Below, piece after piece: positions 1 to 9,069 of a stretch of DNA of 64,000 nucleotides. The notes beneath the pieces were generated by a model. The model saw only the letters and a program-made list of their open reading frames with translations, made no database searches and had not been told where the DNA came from. The translations under genes were made by a program, and so were the position numbers. How positions within the stretch are numbered: position 1 is the stretch's first letter; each line of letters begins with the position of its first letter. Source of the stretch: Calliphora vicina (Eukaryota; Arthropoda; Insecta; Diptera; Calliphoridae); the NCBI RefSeq assembly GCF_958450345.1, contig NC_088782.1, positions 105,120,358 through 105,184,357 of the forward strand, given 5' to 3'.

Positions 1-1056
1 CTGTGATAGTGTGATGACTTGTTCAAAATCTCATTATTTTACATGATCTACGTGTTTTATTAGAGTCACATGACATGCATGTTCGAGTGCATGTATCTAT
101 GTACTACAAAACATTGAACACACTTGCTCATAGTTGCACACACATATTAGTTTTTACTTTTTTTTTTTTTGCAACGTTGGTTTGAGGTTAGCTGCACAAT
201 GGATGAGTGAAAAATGTATCGGTAAATATCTAAAGATTCTGGATATATCAAGCTTCATTCCTTATTTAAAATTTTAGGAAATCAAAAAAATAAAATTGTT
301 CCATCTAAAAAATATCTGTATACTCAGCGAATCATATTGTACGTTAATAATTCAATTTACCAAAATATTTTCATTATAATTGTCAGTTTTGCCTTAATGT
401 TGATTTGCCTTAATCAATTTCTGGTCACTCTGAATCAGCTCAAAATTACATCCGTTTCACTAATTCAACTACTGTCGCTGCTAAGTATTTTCAAAAACCA
501 CAACCCACGGTGCTCTCATTGTATTGAATTTAGTAATTTTAAATGGTGTTGGTGTTTTCAAATATATGATGATATGCTCTATTTTTTCCGTATGCGCTTG
601 TTGAATTTTCTAATATCCTGTAAATGGAAGAAAGCTACACACACACACTCACTTTCATATATGCATCTATGTGTAATATTTGTGCAAGTAACCAACGAGT
701 ACATTCATTCAGTCAGTCAGTCTATGAAACCCCTTTTTTTTCCAAATCAACATTATTTACGATACAAACCGTATTTGCAACATAAAAAATATTTGTTTGC
801 TTAACCCTCGTGTTACGCCGCTACTACTAATGCTAGTGCTGCTATACATACTAGATAAATCTAACATCCTTACATATGCCATGGTTAGTGTATTTTAAAA
901 GGGAGTGCAAATCGGTGGAGTTATATGAAATTTTGTTGAAGAAAAATTAAACTAATTTTTCGTTTTGAATTACTAGCTTTTATATATCGATATCAATCCA
1001 GTAAATTAGGTAAATCAAAAATGTTGGAGAATTTGAGTTCAAATAGCAAAATATTA
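1..1056. other. AT-rich DNA, no gene seen
   Basis: This stretch is A+T rich with a T-run near 158-170 and scattered CA repeats. An open frame at 337-804 (155 codons) is hydrophobic and cysteine-rich, but I recognise no domain and no codon bias, so I treat it as a chance frame. No mobile-element ends could be identified. Confidence 0.5.
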
Positions 1057-1260
1057 AATTTCCCTTGATATGGGATTTATTAGATTAACACATTTTGTTT
1101 ATAATAGTGCAACACAATAAAATATTAAATTACGGAAAATTACCTAAAAGTATGCTATAGAAAACATGAATATTCTTTAAGTGTCTGAGCGAATGAGTAT
1201 TATTTGTATAAACTTGCTAAAGTAAATATTAATCATACGTGTAGTTGTATATCCATTAGG
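1057..1260 (+). repeat. Dispersed repeat, copy 1
   Basis: A second copy lies at 22715-22860. Both share an AAATTTCCCTTG start, the words AAGTATGCTA and GCGAATGAGTATTATT, and an AATCATACG end. The two copies differ by internal insertions. No coding capacity or mobile-element class was recognised. The end word also appears as an inverted pair at 22929-22977, which hints at a family with short inverted ends. Confidence 0.5.
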
Positions 1261-1274
1261 GATTCAAATTATGT

Positions 1275-1412
1275 ATTCGATTTTTCTCTTGTTCGAATAA
1301 AACGAATAATTCGAATAAGTGATTTTAACTTATTCGAAAAATTCGATCCCACGTTTAAAATTAATCGAATTATTCGAATAATTTAAATCAAATTATTCGA
1401 ATAATTAAAATT
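1275..1412. repeat. Cluster of TTCGAA palindromes
   Basis: The palindromic word TTCGAA, often within AATTATTCGAATAATT, occurs repeatedly in about 135 bp. The block can form several overlapping hairpins. It may be simple-sequence expansion of a palindromic seed; no function is evident. Confidence 0.5.
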
Positions 1413-1493
1413 GTTTAAAAAAAAGTAAAGAATGAAGTTTTGATGTAAGATTTTTAATATTTTATTGTTAAAGAAAAACAAAACAAGTAAGAG

Positions 1494-2150
1494 TACTATA
1501 TTCGGCTGTGCCGAATATTAAATACACTCCACCTAAATATGTTGGTATAACAATTGAAATAATATAACAATTGTTAGAAAAACTAGTTTACGCAGAAGAT
1601 ATTTTATTACAAATGTACAACAAATTGTATCTAATTCAGCAATTTATATTTGAAATTCCTATTAGAACTTATGATATTAACCAATTTATATACTTAATAA
1701 TTGGTTAATATTACATGTTTGGCTCAACATTTTTCCTTATCAACCTCAAGTGAATAAACAGAGTACAAAAAGGGTATACAAATTTATTTAGACAAATTTC
1801 AAAATATTTGGTTATGGGACTTATATGGGAGCTATGACATATTATCATTCGATTGGCATAAACTATTTGCACGTGATTTCTATGTATTTTAATTGAATTT
1901 CATCTTCAAAATATTTTTATGGGTATTCTAGTTATTATCGGATTTTAGACCGATGTTCACAAATTTCAGGATACAAATTACTGATCGGTCTAAAATTTTA
2001 GTTCAGTGCAGATGCTTTTGGATATTTTTATGCAGATTTATGTGTTTTCCGGAAGTGGTTCTTATATGGAGGCTATGACCAATTATAGGCCTATCATCAT
2101 AACATTTCTCACATCGATTTTTATATAAATTGAAATTTATTGTTTCGAAT
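1494..2150 (-). mobile_element. DINE-like element, ATTCGG family, truncated
   Basis: This copy keeps the 3' part of the family (minus-strand orientation): the terminal CTTACTTG (read as CAAGTAAG on +), the hairpin ATTCGGC/GCCGAAT, the subterminal TACACTCCACC and two or three internal repeats containing GGGAGCTATGACC and ACCAATTATAGGCC. The full plan is seen at 9070-11660 and 45414-51220. Family features match Helentron-associated (DINE-1/mini-me type) non-autonomous elements. It ends where the piggyBac-type MITE at 2155 begins, and no resumption is seen beyond that MITE. Confidence 0.7.
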
Positions 2151-2154
2151 TTAA

Positions 2155-2469
2155 CGCTTTGACGACGAATGGGACACATATATCCCATTTGCTTTTTCGT
2201 CATTACAGCCACAATTTTCATTGGATTTTAATCTAAGCGGCATTGTTCGATAAAAAACAAATGTGTTCTTTGGTGTTCGTGTTAATACTAAGGCTATGTT
2301 GTTTAAGTTTGGCAAAATCAGAAATTCGTATTTTTTGTTTGGACAATTTTACAATTTTACAATTTTCTTATATCTCGAGTTCTAAGATGTACCATTGCCT
2401 TATGTAAATTTATTGACCAACGGATTTGACAATATGATGGGACATATGTGTCCCATTCGTCGTCAAAGG
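2155..2469. mobile_element. piggyBac-type MITE
   Basis: The ends form an inverted repeat: CGCTTTGACGACGAATGGG on the left against CCTTTGACGACGAATGGG on the right, followed on both sides by a GGGACACATATGTCCC-like palindrome. Flanks are TTAA (2151-2154) and TAAA (2470-2473), a one-base decay of the piggyBac target duplication. About 315 bp with no transposase, so non-autonomous. It lies at the broken edge of the DINE-like copy at 1494-2150 and so inserted after it. Confidence 0.65.
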
Positions 2470-2646
2470 TAAAAATAAAGGAGTTTTTTCTATCAATTTT
2501 TTTTAATTTATTTAATATTTTATAATTGATAAACAATGAAAACACAAACAATTCAGTAAAAAACATTAAAAAAAAACACAAAATATTAATTTAAAATTAT
2601 GAGATCCTGTATATGGTTCATAAAATCTAAATTAAAATCGACCTTA
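2470..2646. other. AT-rich spacer
   Basis: A short A+T-rich interval between the piggyBac-type MITE and the Helitron. I see no feature in it. Confidence 0.5.
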
Positions 2647-3335
2647 TCTAAAATAAAAGTGAATGTGTGTTTATATGTATATATGTATATTTGTTGGTTT
2701 GACGTCTATAGACGGCTAACCAGATTTGCTTGAAATTTTGACTGTATGTTTTTCTATATCTGGAAGGAACAATAGGATATTCTTTGTTTTGAATTTTCAA
2801 GTGGGCGTGGTACCTCCCATACAAAGTTAATTTTAAATATCAAATATTTTGGAAACTATAATAGCTATAGTCCTCAAATTTTGCATGAACAATACCACCG
2901 TTTGTATAAATATTTAAGGCCAAAATGGGAGTAGAAGCCACAGAGGACGTGGCACCTCCCATATGATGAAAATTAAAATCTCCATAAATTTTGCACGGTT
3001 ATTCTATCATCAATATTAACAGTTAGGACAAGAATGGGCGTGGCACATCCCATACAAACTAAATACTAAAAATCATATCTATGTGTATAATTTTGATATG
3101 TAAAGAAATGAAACTTTGTATGAATTACATATTTAGGCCAAAAATGGGCAAACTAGCAAAAGTGGGCGTGGCACCTTCAATAGATATAATGACAAATTAC
3201 AAATTAGTACAGAAGTGCGCGGACTACCAACAATATTAAGTAAATGTTAAAATTTTTATACATTTGAAACCCTTATATATATATAAAAGTCAATGTGTGT
3301 TTGTTTGTATGTATGATTGTTTGCGTATTTGTATT

Positions 3336-3551
3336 GGCACTCGACTTACAGTAAGGCAATTAATGAACAATTTAATCGGAGCGATCTCTAATCGGAGCGA
3401 CCGAATTATAACATCGGAAATGCCATTTGATTTTATTCGATTGCAGTTTCCTATTTGCTTAGTATTTGCAATGACAATTGATAAAAATCAAGGTCAGTCT
3501 TTGAAAATTTGCGGACTAAATCTAGAAAATCCATGTTTTTCACATGAACAG
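3336..3551 (+). pseudogene. Helitron helicase C-terminal fragment
   Basis: The translation carries MPFDFIRLQFPICLVFAMTI, then DKNQGQSL and GLNLENPCFSHEQ. These match the last motifs of the Pif1-type helicase of Helitron RepHel proteins, which unwind DNA during rolling-circle transposition. About 72 residues remain. The expected following segment (LYVACSRV-type) is absent and the frame runs into a foldback MITE. There is no Rep domain and no upstream helicase motif, so this is a dead fragment carried in a non-autonomous element. Confidence 0.75.
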
Positions 3552-3570
3552 AAACTAATTTCAGATAGAC

Positions 3571-3702
3571 TAACCCCCATTTTCTCAATATCTGGTTATC
3601 GTTTTTCGTAATGATAAACCTCCAATTAACATTTTTTTTGTAGAGAACCGTCAGTTTATCGTCACGATAAAAAATAACCAGAGATTGAGAAAATGGGGGT
3701 AA
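3571..3702. mobile_element. Foldback MITE, about 130 bp
   Basis: Arms of about 50 bp begin ACCCCCATTTTCTCAAT and continue through CTCTGGTTAT and TCGT.ACGATAAAC on both sides, in inverted orientation. The loop is about 40 bp. It interrupts the helicase remnant. Superfamily is not assigned; the flanks TA/TA fit a Tc1/mariner target but are not decisive in A+T-rich DNA. Confidence 0.6.
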
Positions 3703-4034
3703 ATATATTGTAAATCTTTACGGTACGGGTAGCGAAGCACACCGGGTTTTAGCTAGTTTGTGATAAAATTCAAAACAATTTCTGTTCCAGTAAAGCACTT
3801 TTGTTTTTTACATGCGAAAAAAAAATGTGTTTGTTCGACTATCAATTCAGTTTTCTGTCCTCACTGCTCCATTCTATCTTGTTTGATAATGCCCAGCTAC
3901 AGCCATCAAAAAACAGACGATCATAAAATCTGATCTTCGATTGATCATAAGTTTATATAATAATATTGAAATCTTGGAAATGTTATCGAAATATACCATA
4001 CTATATATAGTATATACGAAATATACCATACCAA

Positions 4035-4700
4035 TATACATTTTCTAGGTCTGCTGTCATATCTTGAACCACGGATTCGCCAATGTCAACCTCTCTCTGC
4101 GTTTTTGCCTGTATATATATCAGTTTTATATGAATAACCAATTTAAACTCGTAATTACACCCAAGCTTATGGGTTTGTCTTTCATATACTGCGGCCCTTA
4201 AATTTTACCATATGCTCGTATATAGACTGATAAGTATTTGCCTTGGGTCAAAGTTTTTCCAAATGCTGAGTTGAAATGATTAATTACTGGTCGTATTTTT
4301 AAGGCTCAATGGTATAATTGGTCGACGGCTTAACTGTTCAGCATTGATAGCAAAATGTAAGCTTGAAAGAATACATTCAAAACTGCCTCGAATCATAACC
4401 TTGGACATAAACGGTACTGAATATATTCCATCGTAGACGATGCCAATTTGTGGATACTCATTGCTTTTAATTCTGCTTCACTTATGGAAAATATTATACA
4501 TTTCTGCTCACAGTATGTTTCGTTTGGGGAATTATGTACTCTATTAGTGTGTCGAACTCTCAAACTGTGTTATTAAACATTTCTAAAATATCTTTGGGTA
4601 TGAAACCTGCCCGTATATGTAATCAGGGTCGGTATAAGCTTTCGAAGCGTAATTTTGATTGTCGTTTTTCCTCTGAAGTTTAACTAAAAATTCTTTGGGG
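4035..4700 (-). pseudogene. piggyBac-like transposase fragment
   Basis: Minus-strand translation, over more than one frame, shows AMSIHKLAS, DQLYH.ALKIRPVINHFNSAF, GKTLTQGKYLSVY, KPISLGVIT and a stretch like VDIGESVVQDMTADLE. These follow the order of the piggyBac transposase core (MGI.KLPSY, YDKLYK.RPV..H, SIDE.M, KP.KWG.K, LG..VV..L). The first catalytic aspartate region reads YLSVYIRAYG instead of LSVDE.M, so a catalytic residue is lost. Several stops and frame breaks mark it as dead. No TTAA-flanked ends were found for it; the DINE-like piece at 4908 lies just upstream. Confidence 0.6.
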
Positions 4701-4769
4701 GTCGATTCTGGTTCTGTGAAACGGTGAAATGAAAAAAAATACTTTTCATTTTCGTTTTCATAAAAACGA

Positions 4770-4806
4770 AACGGGAATCACAATTACACAAATTGCGATT
4801 CCCGTT
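4770..4806. repeat. Short near-perfect hairpin
   Basis: AACGGGAATC and CAATT pair with AATTG and GATTCCCGTT around a 4-6 base loop, with one mismatch. Neighbouring sequence also contains repeated TTTTCATTTTCGTTTTCAT words, suggesting a larger decayed foldback element. Confidence 0.5.
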
Positions 4807-4907
4807 CTTAAATTTGTTTTATTCAACTTTTTCTTTTCATAAGAAAACATTTGAATTTATTTATAATTTTTTCAATAACGAGAATCAGAAACTCTATGAA
4901 AATATGA

Positions 4908-5733
4908 AAAAATTACGGATCTGTGTAAAATTTTGGTTTGATATTGATATTTTTTAGATATTTATGCAGGTTAATATGTTTTTCGGAAGTGCTCTTTATA
5001 TGGGAGCTATAACCAATTATCGGCCGATCTTCATATAATTAGGTACGCCGATTTTGGTATATATGGGGATTATTTATGACGAATTCCAACTTAATAGCGA
5101 TATTTATAAGATATTTATGATTATTTAAGTGATTTTCGTAAGTGAACTTTATATGGGTGCTATGGTCAAATATGGGCCGATCCACAACAGATATAGTGTT
5201 GTGATTTCTTTTAGCATGGATCTTATTTTCGCTGAATTTTGTATGAATACTGCAATTCTGTAGCATTTATAGACCATAGAACCATATTTCAGGAAGAAAT
5301 TTGTATGGGGGCTAGGAAAAATCATGGCCCGATTCTTATAATTTTCAACAAGTTTGTCCCTTTATCATAAAAATAGTCAATGTTAAATTTGATGGTATTA
5401 TCTGTAATAATTTACACAAATAACAAAAAATATGTGAAAATTATTAAAATTTTTTTGTAGGTTGTCTCACATATTGGTTCATAACTTTGGATATACTGGA
5501 CTGATTTTGCTGATTTTCAATAGCCAACTGCTTAGGACAATTTTTTTTTTGCAAGTCTGCTTAGTTTGTATATGTATTTTGGACGTGAGAGTGTTTTTTA
5601 TAGACAGACAGACGGACATAGCTCAATCGAATTAGAATTTCATAAGAATATATATACTTTCTTGGGTCTCAGATGAATATTTCTCAATATTACACACGGA
5701 ATAACAAACCTCATTCACCAGTAAGCGGGTAAT
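4908..5733 (-). mobile_element. DINE-like element, ATTCGG family, 5' part
   Basis: This keeps the 5' portion in element orientation, the right side on +: internal repeats at about 4985, 5150 and 5300, a GACAGACAGACGGACAT tract near 5605, and a decayed 5' end (CCTCATTCACCAGTAAGCGGGTAA). The 3' hairpin end is missing. It aligns with the right half of each unit in the 45-51 kb array. The end has lost its ATACCC/GGGTAT stem, so it is an old copy. Confidence 0.65.
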
Positions 5734-6326
5734 AACATCACTTATATATATTTTAAGATCATGGCCTTCATCTGTTTCAACATAATCATTACAAATGTTC
5801 GTTTCAAAATCACATCAATCACGCCACCACTTTCAACACTTGTTTTTAGAATTGTAACTTCTTGCTGTAATATTTATATACATACATATTTATAGAAGGA
5901 GCTATCGCACCTCTCATCTATAATGATCGAAAGACTCCCTCTCTCTATCTTTAGTTATTTGTCGAATTTCAGAAACAATACAATTTTTGTAAGTCAGTAT
6001 TACTTACTTAAATTTGGAATTATGAAGTATTTTAAGCAATTTAATAAATTGATTTCTCAGAAATAAGAACTCTAATTTTAAAAATTGCGAAAGACTAATA
6101 GCTTTAAACCCTGTTGTGTAATTTTTGGGAATTCAGTGCTCTTTTATTAATTCTTTTATGTTTCTTTCACAAATATATAAATTCACATTTTTAGAATTTT
6201 TAGGTCATATTTTGATTTTTTTGAAGCATATTGTTACATTTTAACTTTTTAAAAATGTTGGTTTATTTCCTTTAAATAAACCGGATATTTTTGATTGCAA
6301 ATAAAAGCCGTTTAGTAGTTTAAAAA
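5734..6326. other. No gene seen
   Basis: A+T-rich sequence with no recognisable coding or repeat end. It could hold further decayed piggyBac coding sequence upstream of 4700 on the minus strand, but I could not support that. Confidence 0.4.
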
Positions 6327-6740
6327 TTGTAACAACTCTTTATTTATTTAAAATGTACAACAACAAAATTAAATAGTCACTCAGTGTTTTTTATACACGT
6401 TAATAAATTCGCAGAAATACAGCGACACGAATACAGAATACACGAATTCACTTGAAAATACAGCACACTTTAAGGCTGTATTTTATTCGAATAGCGTCGC
6501 TGATAAACTACACTCACGACAGCAACCATGGCCACTATTTATGTACACGCCATCTCTGTTGAACTTTCTACAATGTTTTTTAACTGTCAAAACTCATATA
6601 TTTCGAAGTCTAGAGTTTTCGAATACATACGCCATCTCTGGTGAACTTTCTACAATGTTCTTTAACTGTCAAAACTCGTATATTTCGAATTCGAATATAC
6701 GAGTCGCAGCAAACATTCAACGTTGCCATACTTACGATCA
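6327..6740 (-). mobile_element. Possible solo LTR
   Basis: Read on the minus strand, the segment ends AATAAATAAAGAGTTGTTACA, with a polyadenylation-type AATAAA just before a GTTACA end, as in many gypsy-class LTRs. It contains a repeat pair (6549-6705) and CATAAATAGTGGCC, a possible core-promoter region. I could not find a matched target duplication or a second LTR, and the 5' boundary near 6740 is uncertain. The alternative is an unrelated dispersed repeat. Confidence 0.3.
6549..6705. repeat. 82-bp tandem duplication
   Basis: GCCATCTCTG, TGAACTTTCTACAATGTT, TTTAACTGTCAAAACTC and TATATTTCGAA appear twice at a spacing of 82 bp. The two copies differ at only a few positions. The tandem pair lies inside the possible LTR and could be a duplicated upstream element. 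Confidence 0.7.
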
Positions 6741-6745
6741 ATGAT

Positions 6746-7363
6746 GAACTCAAAGCTTTTATTCAATGTTAATAATGTCCACAGATATGCTACAGTTTGA
6801 GAGGCACTGCTATTTGAAAGCATTATGCAACCATAAATCAGCCGTTAAAATCGTAATATTTGAATTTAAGTACAATTTCGTAACAATATTTTCCAATATT
6901 AAAAGCTTGAAAATCCGAACCCTAGTGCTCATTCATAATTTATACAAAAAATTTCTAATATCTTAATATCGTTAATTGCTTCATAAATACTGCGATTTTA
7001 AGAAATATAAACTCAATATCTGAAAATTCATAAATACTGCGTTGTTATAGAAAATATGTGAACTAATATCAAATATATTGTAGACAAATCCGGGTAAATG
7101 GATTTGAATCAGTTGATAATATCTGTATCACAAAAAATTTTCGCAATTTTTAAAATTCAAACTTATTCAAAAGTGAATAGAGAAATTGGTACTTTTTCTT
7201 CTAATGGTAGTTTTTTTAATGTTAAAAATTATTAAACTTATCCATGTAACAGTTAGCCGATGTACTTTAGAGGAGTAATAAAGCAGCAGCAAATCACATA
7301 TAATTGTATAGCTTGGTCCCTTTGTCTTACCCTACGGATCATGCTCAGGTCCTCAAGAGGTCC
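6746..7363. other. No gene seen
   Basis: A+T-rich sequence with short open frames only (for example 6766-6966) and no recognised domain or repeat end. Confidence 0.45.
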
Positions 7364-7930
7364 TTCACATTTCAGAATGGGGTTCAATGCCGAACCAACC
7401 TGACACACGAATAACCATATCTATCTTCTTAACATCCACACTCGAAAGATCCGCTAGGCCGTGCATAAAGGGACTACCCATTGTTAGTTTCTGTGCCCCC
7501 CATAGAGAAAATACAGTTTACTTCTCGTTCTCATCATGACAACTTCTACAGAAGTCATTACATGGAGAGTTCAGTCTCCCAGCGTGCGCACCAATCCTGA
7601 AACACACCCCCTTATGAATATAGAAGCCACCATCCACCTCAACCGCAGACTTAGAGCCATCTGTATAGATGACAAACGTGTCCCTAGAAGAAGGAAACTC
7701 GTCCGCCATCGATGTAGAGAAGCTTCTGTCAAATAAGGAAGTGTAGATATAAAATACACATTTTAGGGACAATTGTTTGGGCAAGAGATCAGCCAATGCA
7801 ACATAACGAATAAAGTGCTGCGCACCCGTAACCATTAGTGCAGAGATTCACAGGATGCTCTCAATCAACCCGCAGTACGAGAAATTGCTTAGAGCCTTCC
7901 ACCATACTAGTGCTTCGATTGATATTCCTA
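7364..7930 (-). pseudogene. LINE ORF2 C-terminal fragment (RNase H, zinc knuckle)
   Basis: Minus-strand frames show ALVWWKALSN (post-RT region), then FVIYTDGSK of RNase H with the first catalytic aspartate, then FCRSCHDENEK of the C-terminal zinc-knuckle and a tail like DLSSVDVKKIDMVIRVSGWF. The order and words match I/LOA/R1-type non-LTR retrotransposons. The middle of RNase H is deleted between GVCFRIGAHAG and LNSPC, and several frame breaks are present. It is 5' truncated. A 12-bp palindrome (ATTCCTA/TAGGAAT) sits at its upstream edge near 7927. Confidence 0.7.
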
Positions 7931-9069
7931 TGTAGGAATATCAATCATTACTGAATGCACTGAATCACCGGTCGATAATAGATAGATCCTTATTTGGAAG
8001 CATCAATATGCGATATATACATATGTAAGCAATGTCTTTCTGGTAGAATTCGGACAATTCAGTTGATGCATCAATATAACACTATTTATTAAATCACCAT
8101 TATGGTACACTTCCACGTTGAATTTCAACTATATTTTAGAATTGTAAGTATCAGTTACCACTGAATTTATGTGCTCGCTGACGTTGTCAATAAAAATATC
8201 AATGCTACAAATAAAATACGCGCGAGCTCCCTCTTCCATTTATCCGTCTATCCATCTTTGACTGTCTGTATGTCTTATTTTCACATCGAACATTATATGA
8301 ACGTTTATAAAATACTGCAATGCAGCTGGGGTTTCATGTTACGTTAATGCAAAAAGTATTTGTAACAGTATAGGACGTTGTACGTTCCACATTTCTATGT
8401 ACTAAATATGTCTGTATGTTTGTAGTCGTATACGTGGAAGTGCAATTGGCGAGTGTAGGTATATGTATGTATCTATGTATTATTTTAATGCCACAATGTG
8501 TTTGTCTAAATTATTATATATACATACATACATATAACGTATCTATGTGTATTTTTTGTTATTTGTGAGATACATTTTGCACACAATGATGCATTTTGCT
8601 GTATTGTATAGTTGTTGTTGTTCATTCATTCGTTCGTTCTTTTTTGTTTTGTAATAATCAAATAGACGTGAGTTTTCCCAAAAATAAAACTACTAAAACA
8701 TCATTAGAGGTTCTTTAACGTTGCGGTTGTGTCACACGTAATATGAAAAAATAATGTGGTAAACGAAAAAAACAGGTGGTTATCGTTTGATTTTAGCGTT
8801 AAGTTTAATAAAATGTTGATGCGCTTTTAAGTGGAAAACATGTTCTAAATTTGGGGTAATAGAATTTAATGTTAAATATTAAAGCATATAATAATACTTA
8901 TTTTCTATTATAAATTAATGACAGAATGTTATACAAAATTATACAGTATGTACTAGAGTTCATGGTGACGTATGAGTAATATAATTTATTTATTTTCAAT
9001 AACAAGGAAATCTTTAAATTTGATTTATAAACTGATGTCCTATAAACGTTTGGGCAAAAAAATATTGAA
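7931..9069. other. No gene; ATGT/ACAT-rich simple repeats
   Basis: TATGTATG-type and ATACATAC-type runs occur near 8455-8480 and 8515-8540. No domain, repeat end or RNA gene was recognised. The sequence upstream of 9070 runs directly into the DINE-like element. Confidence 0.45.

Larger units (their letters stand above)
2647..3756 (+). mobile_element. Non-autonomous Helitron
   Basis: The left end reads TCTAAAATAAAAGTGAATGTG after an A at 2646. The right end is an imperfect GC-rich stem (GGTACGGGTAGCGAAGCACACC) followed by GCTAG and a flanking T at 3757. This fits the Helitron rule of 5'-TC, 3'-CTRR and insertion between A and T. The interior has four degenerate copies of GTGGGCGTGGCACCTCCCAT, a helicase remnant (3336-3551) and a foldback insertion (3571-3702). 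A second 5'-like sequence, TATATATAAAAGTCAATGTG, lies near 3275, so two related elements may be fused here. Confidence 0.7.

Noticed and set aside
337..804. 155-codon open frame as a gene
   Set aside because: No domain, A+T-driven composition, no paralogue or splice context; a frame this long can arise by chance.
800..830. TTAACCCTCGTGTTACG as a piggyBac-type end
   Set aside because: No matching inverted end with TTAA found downstream.
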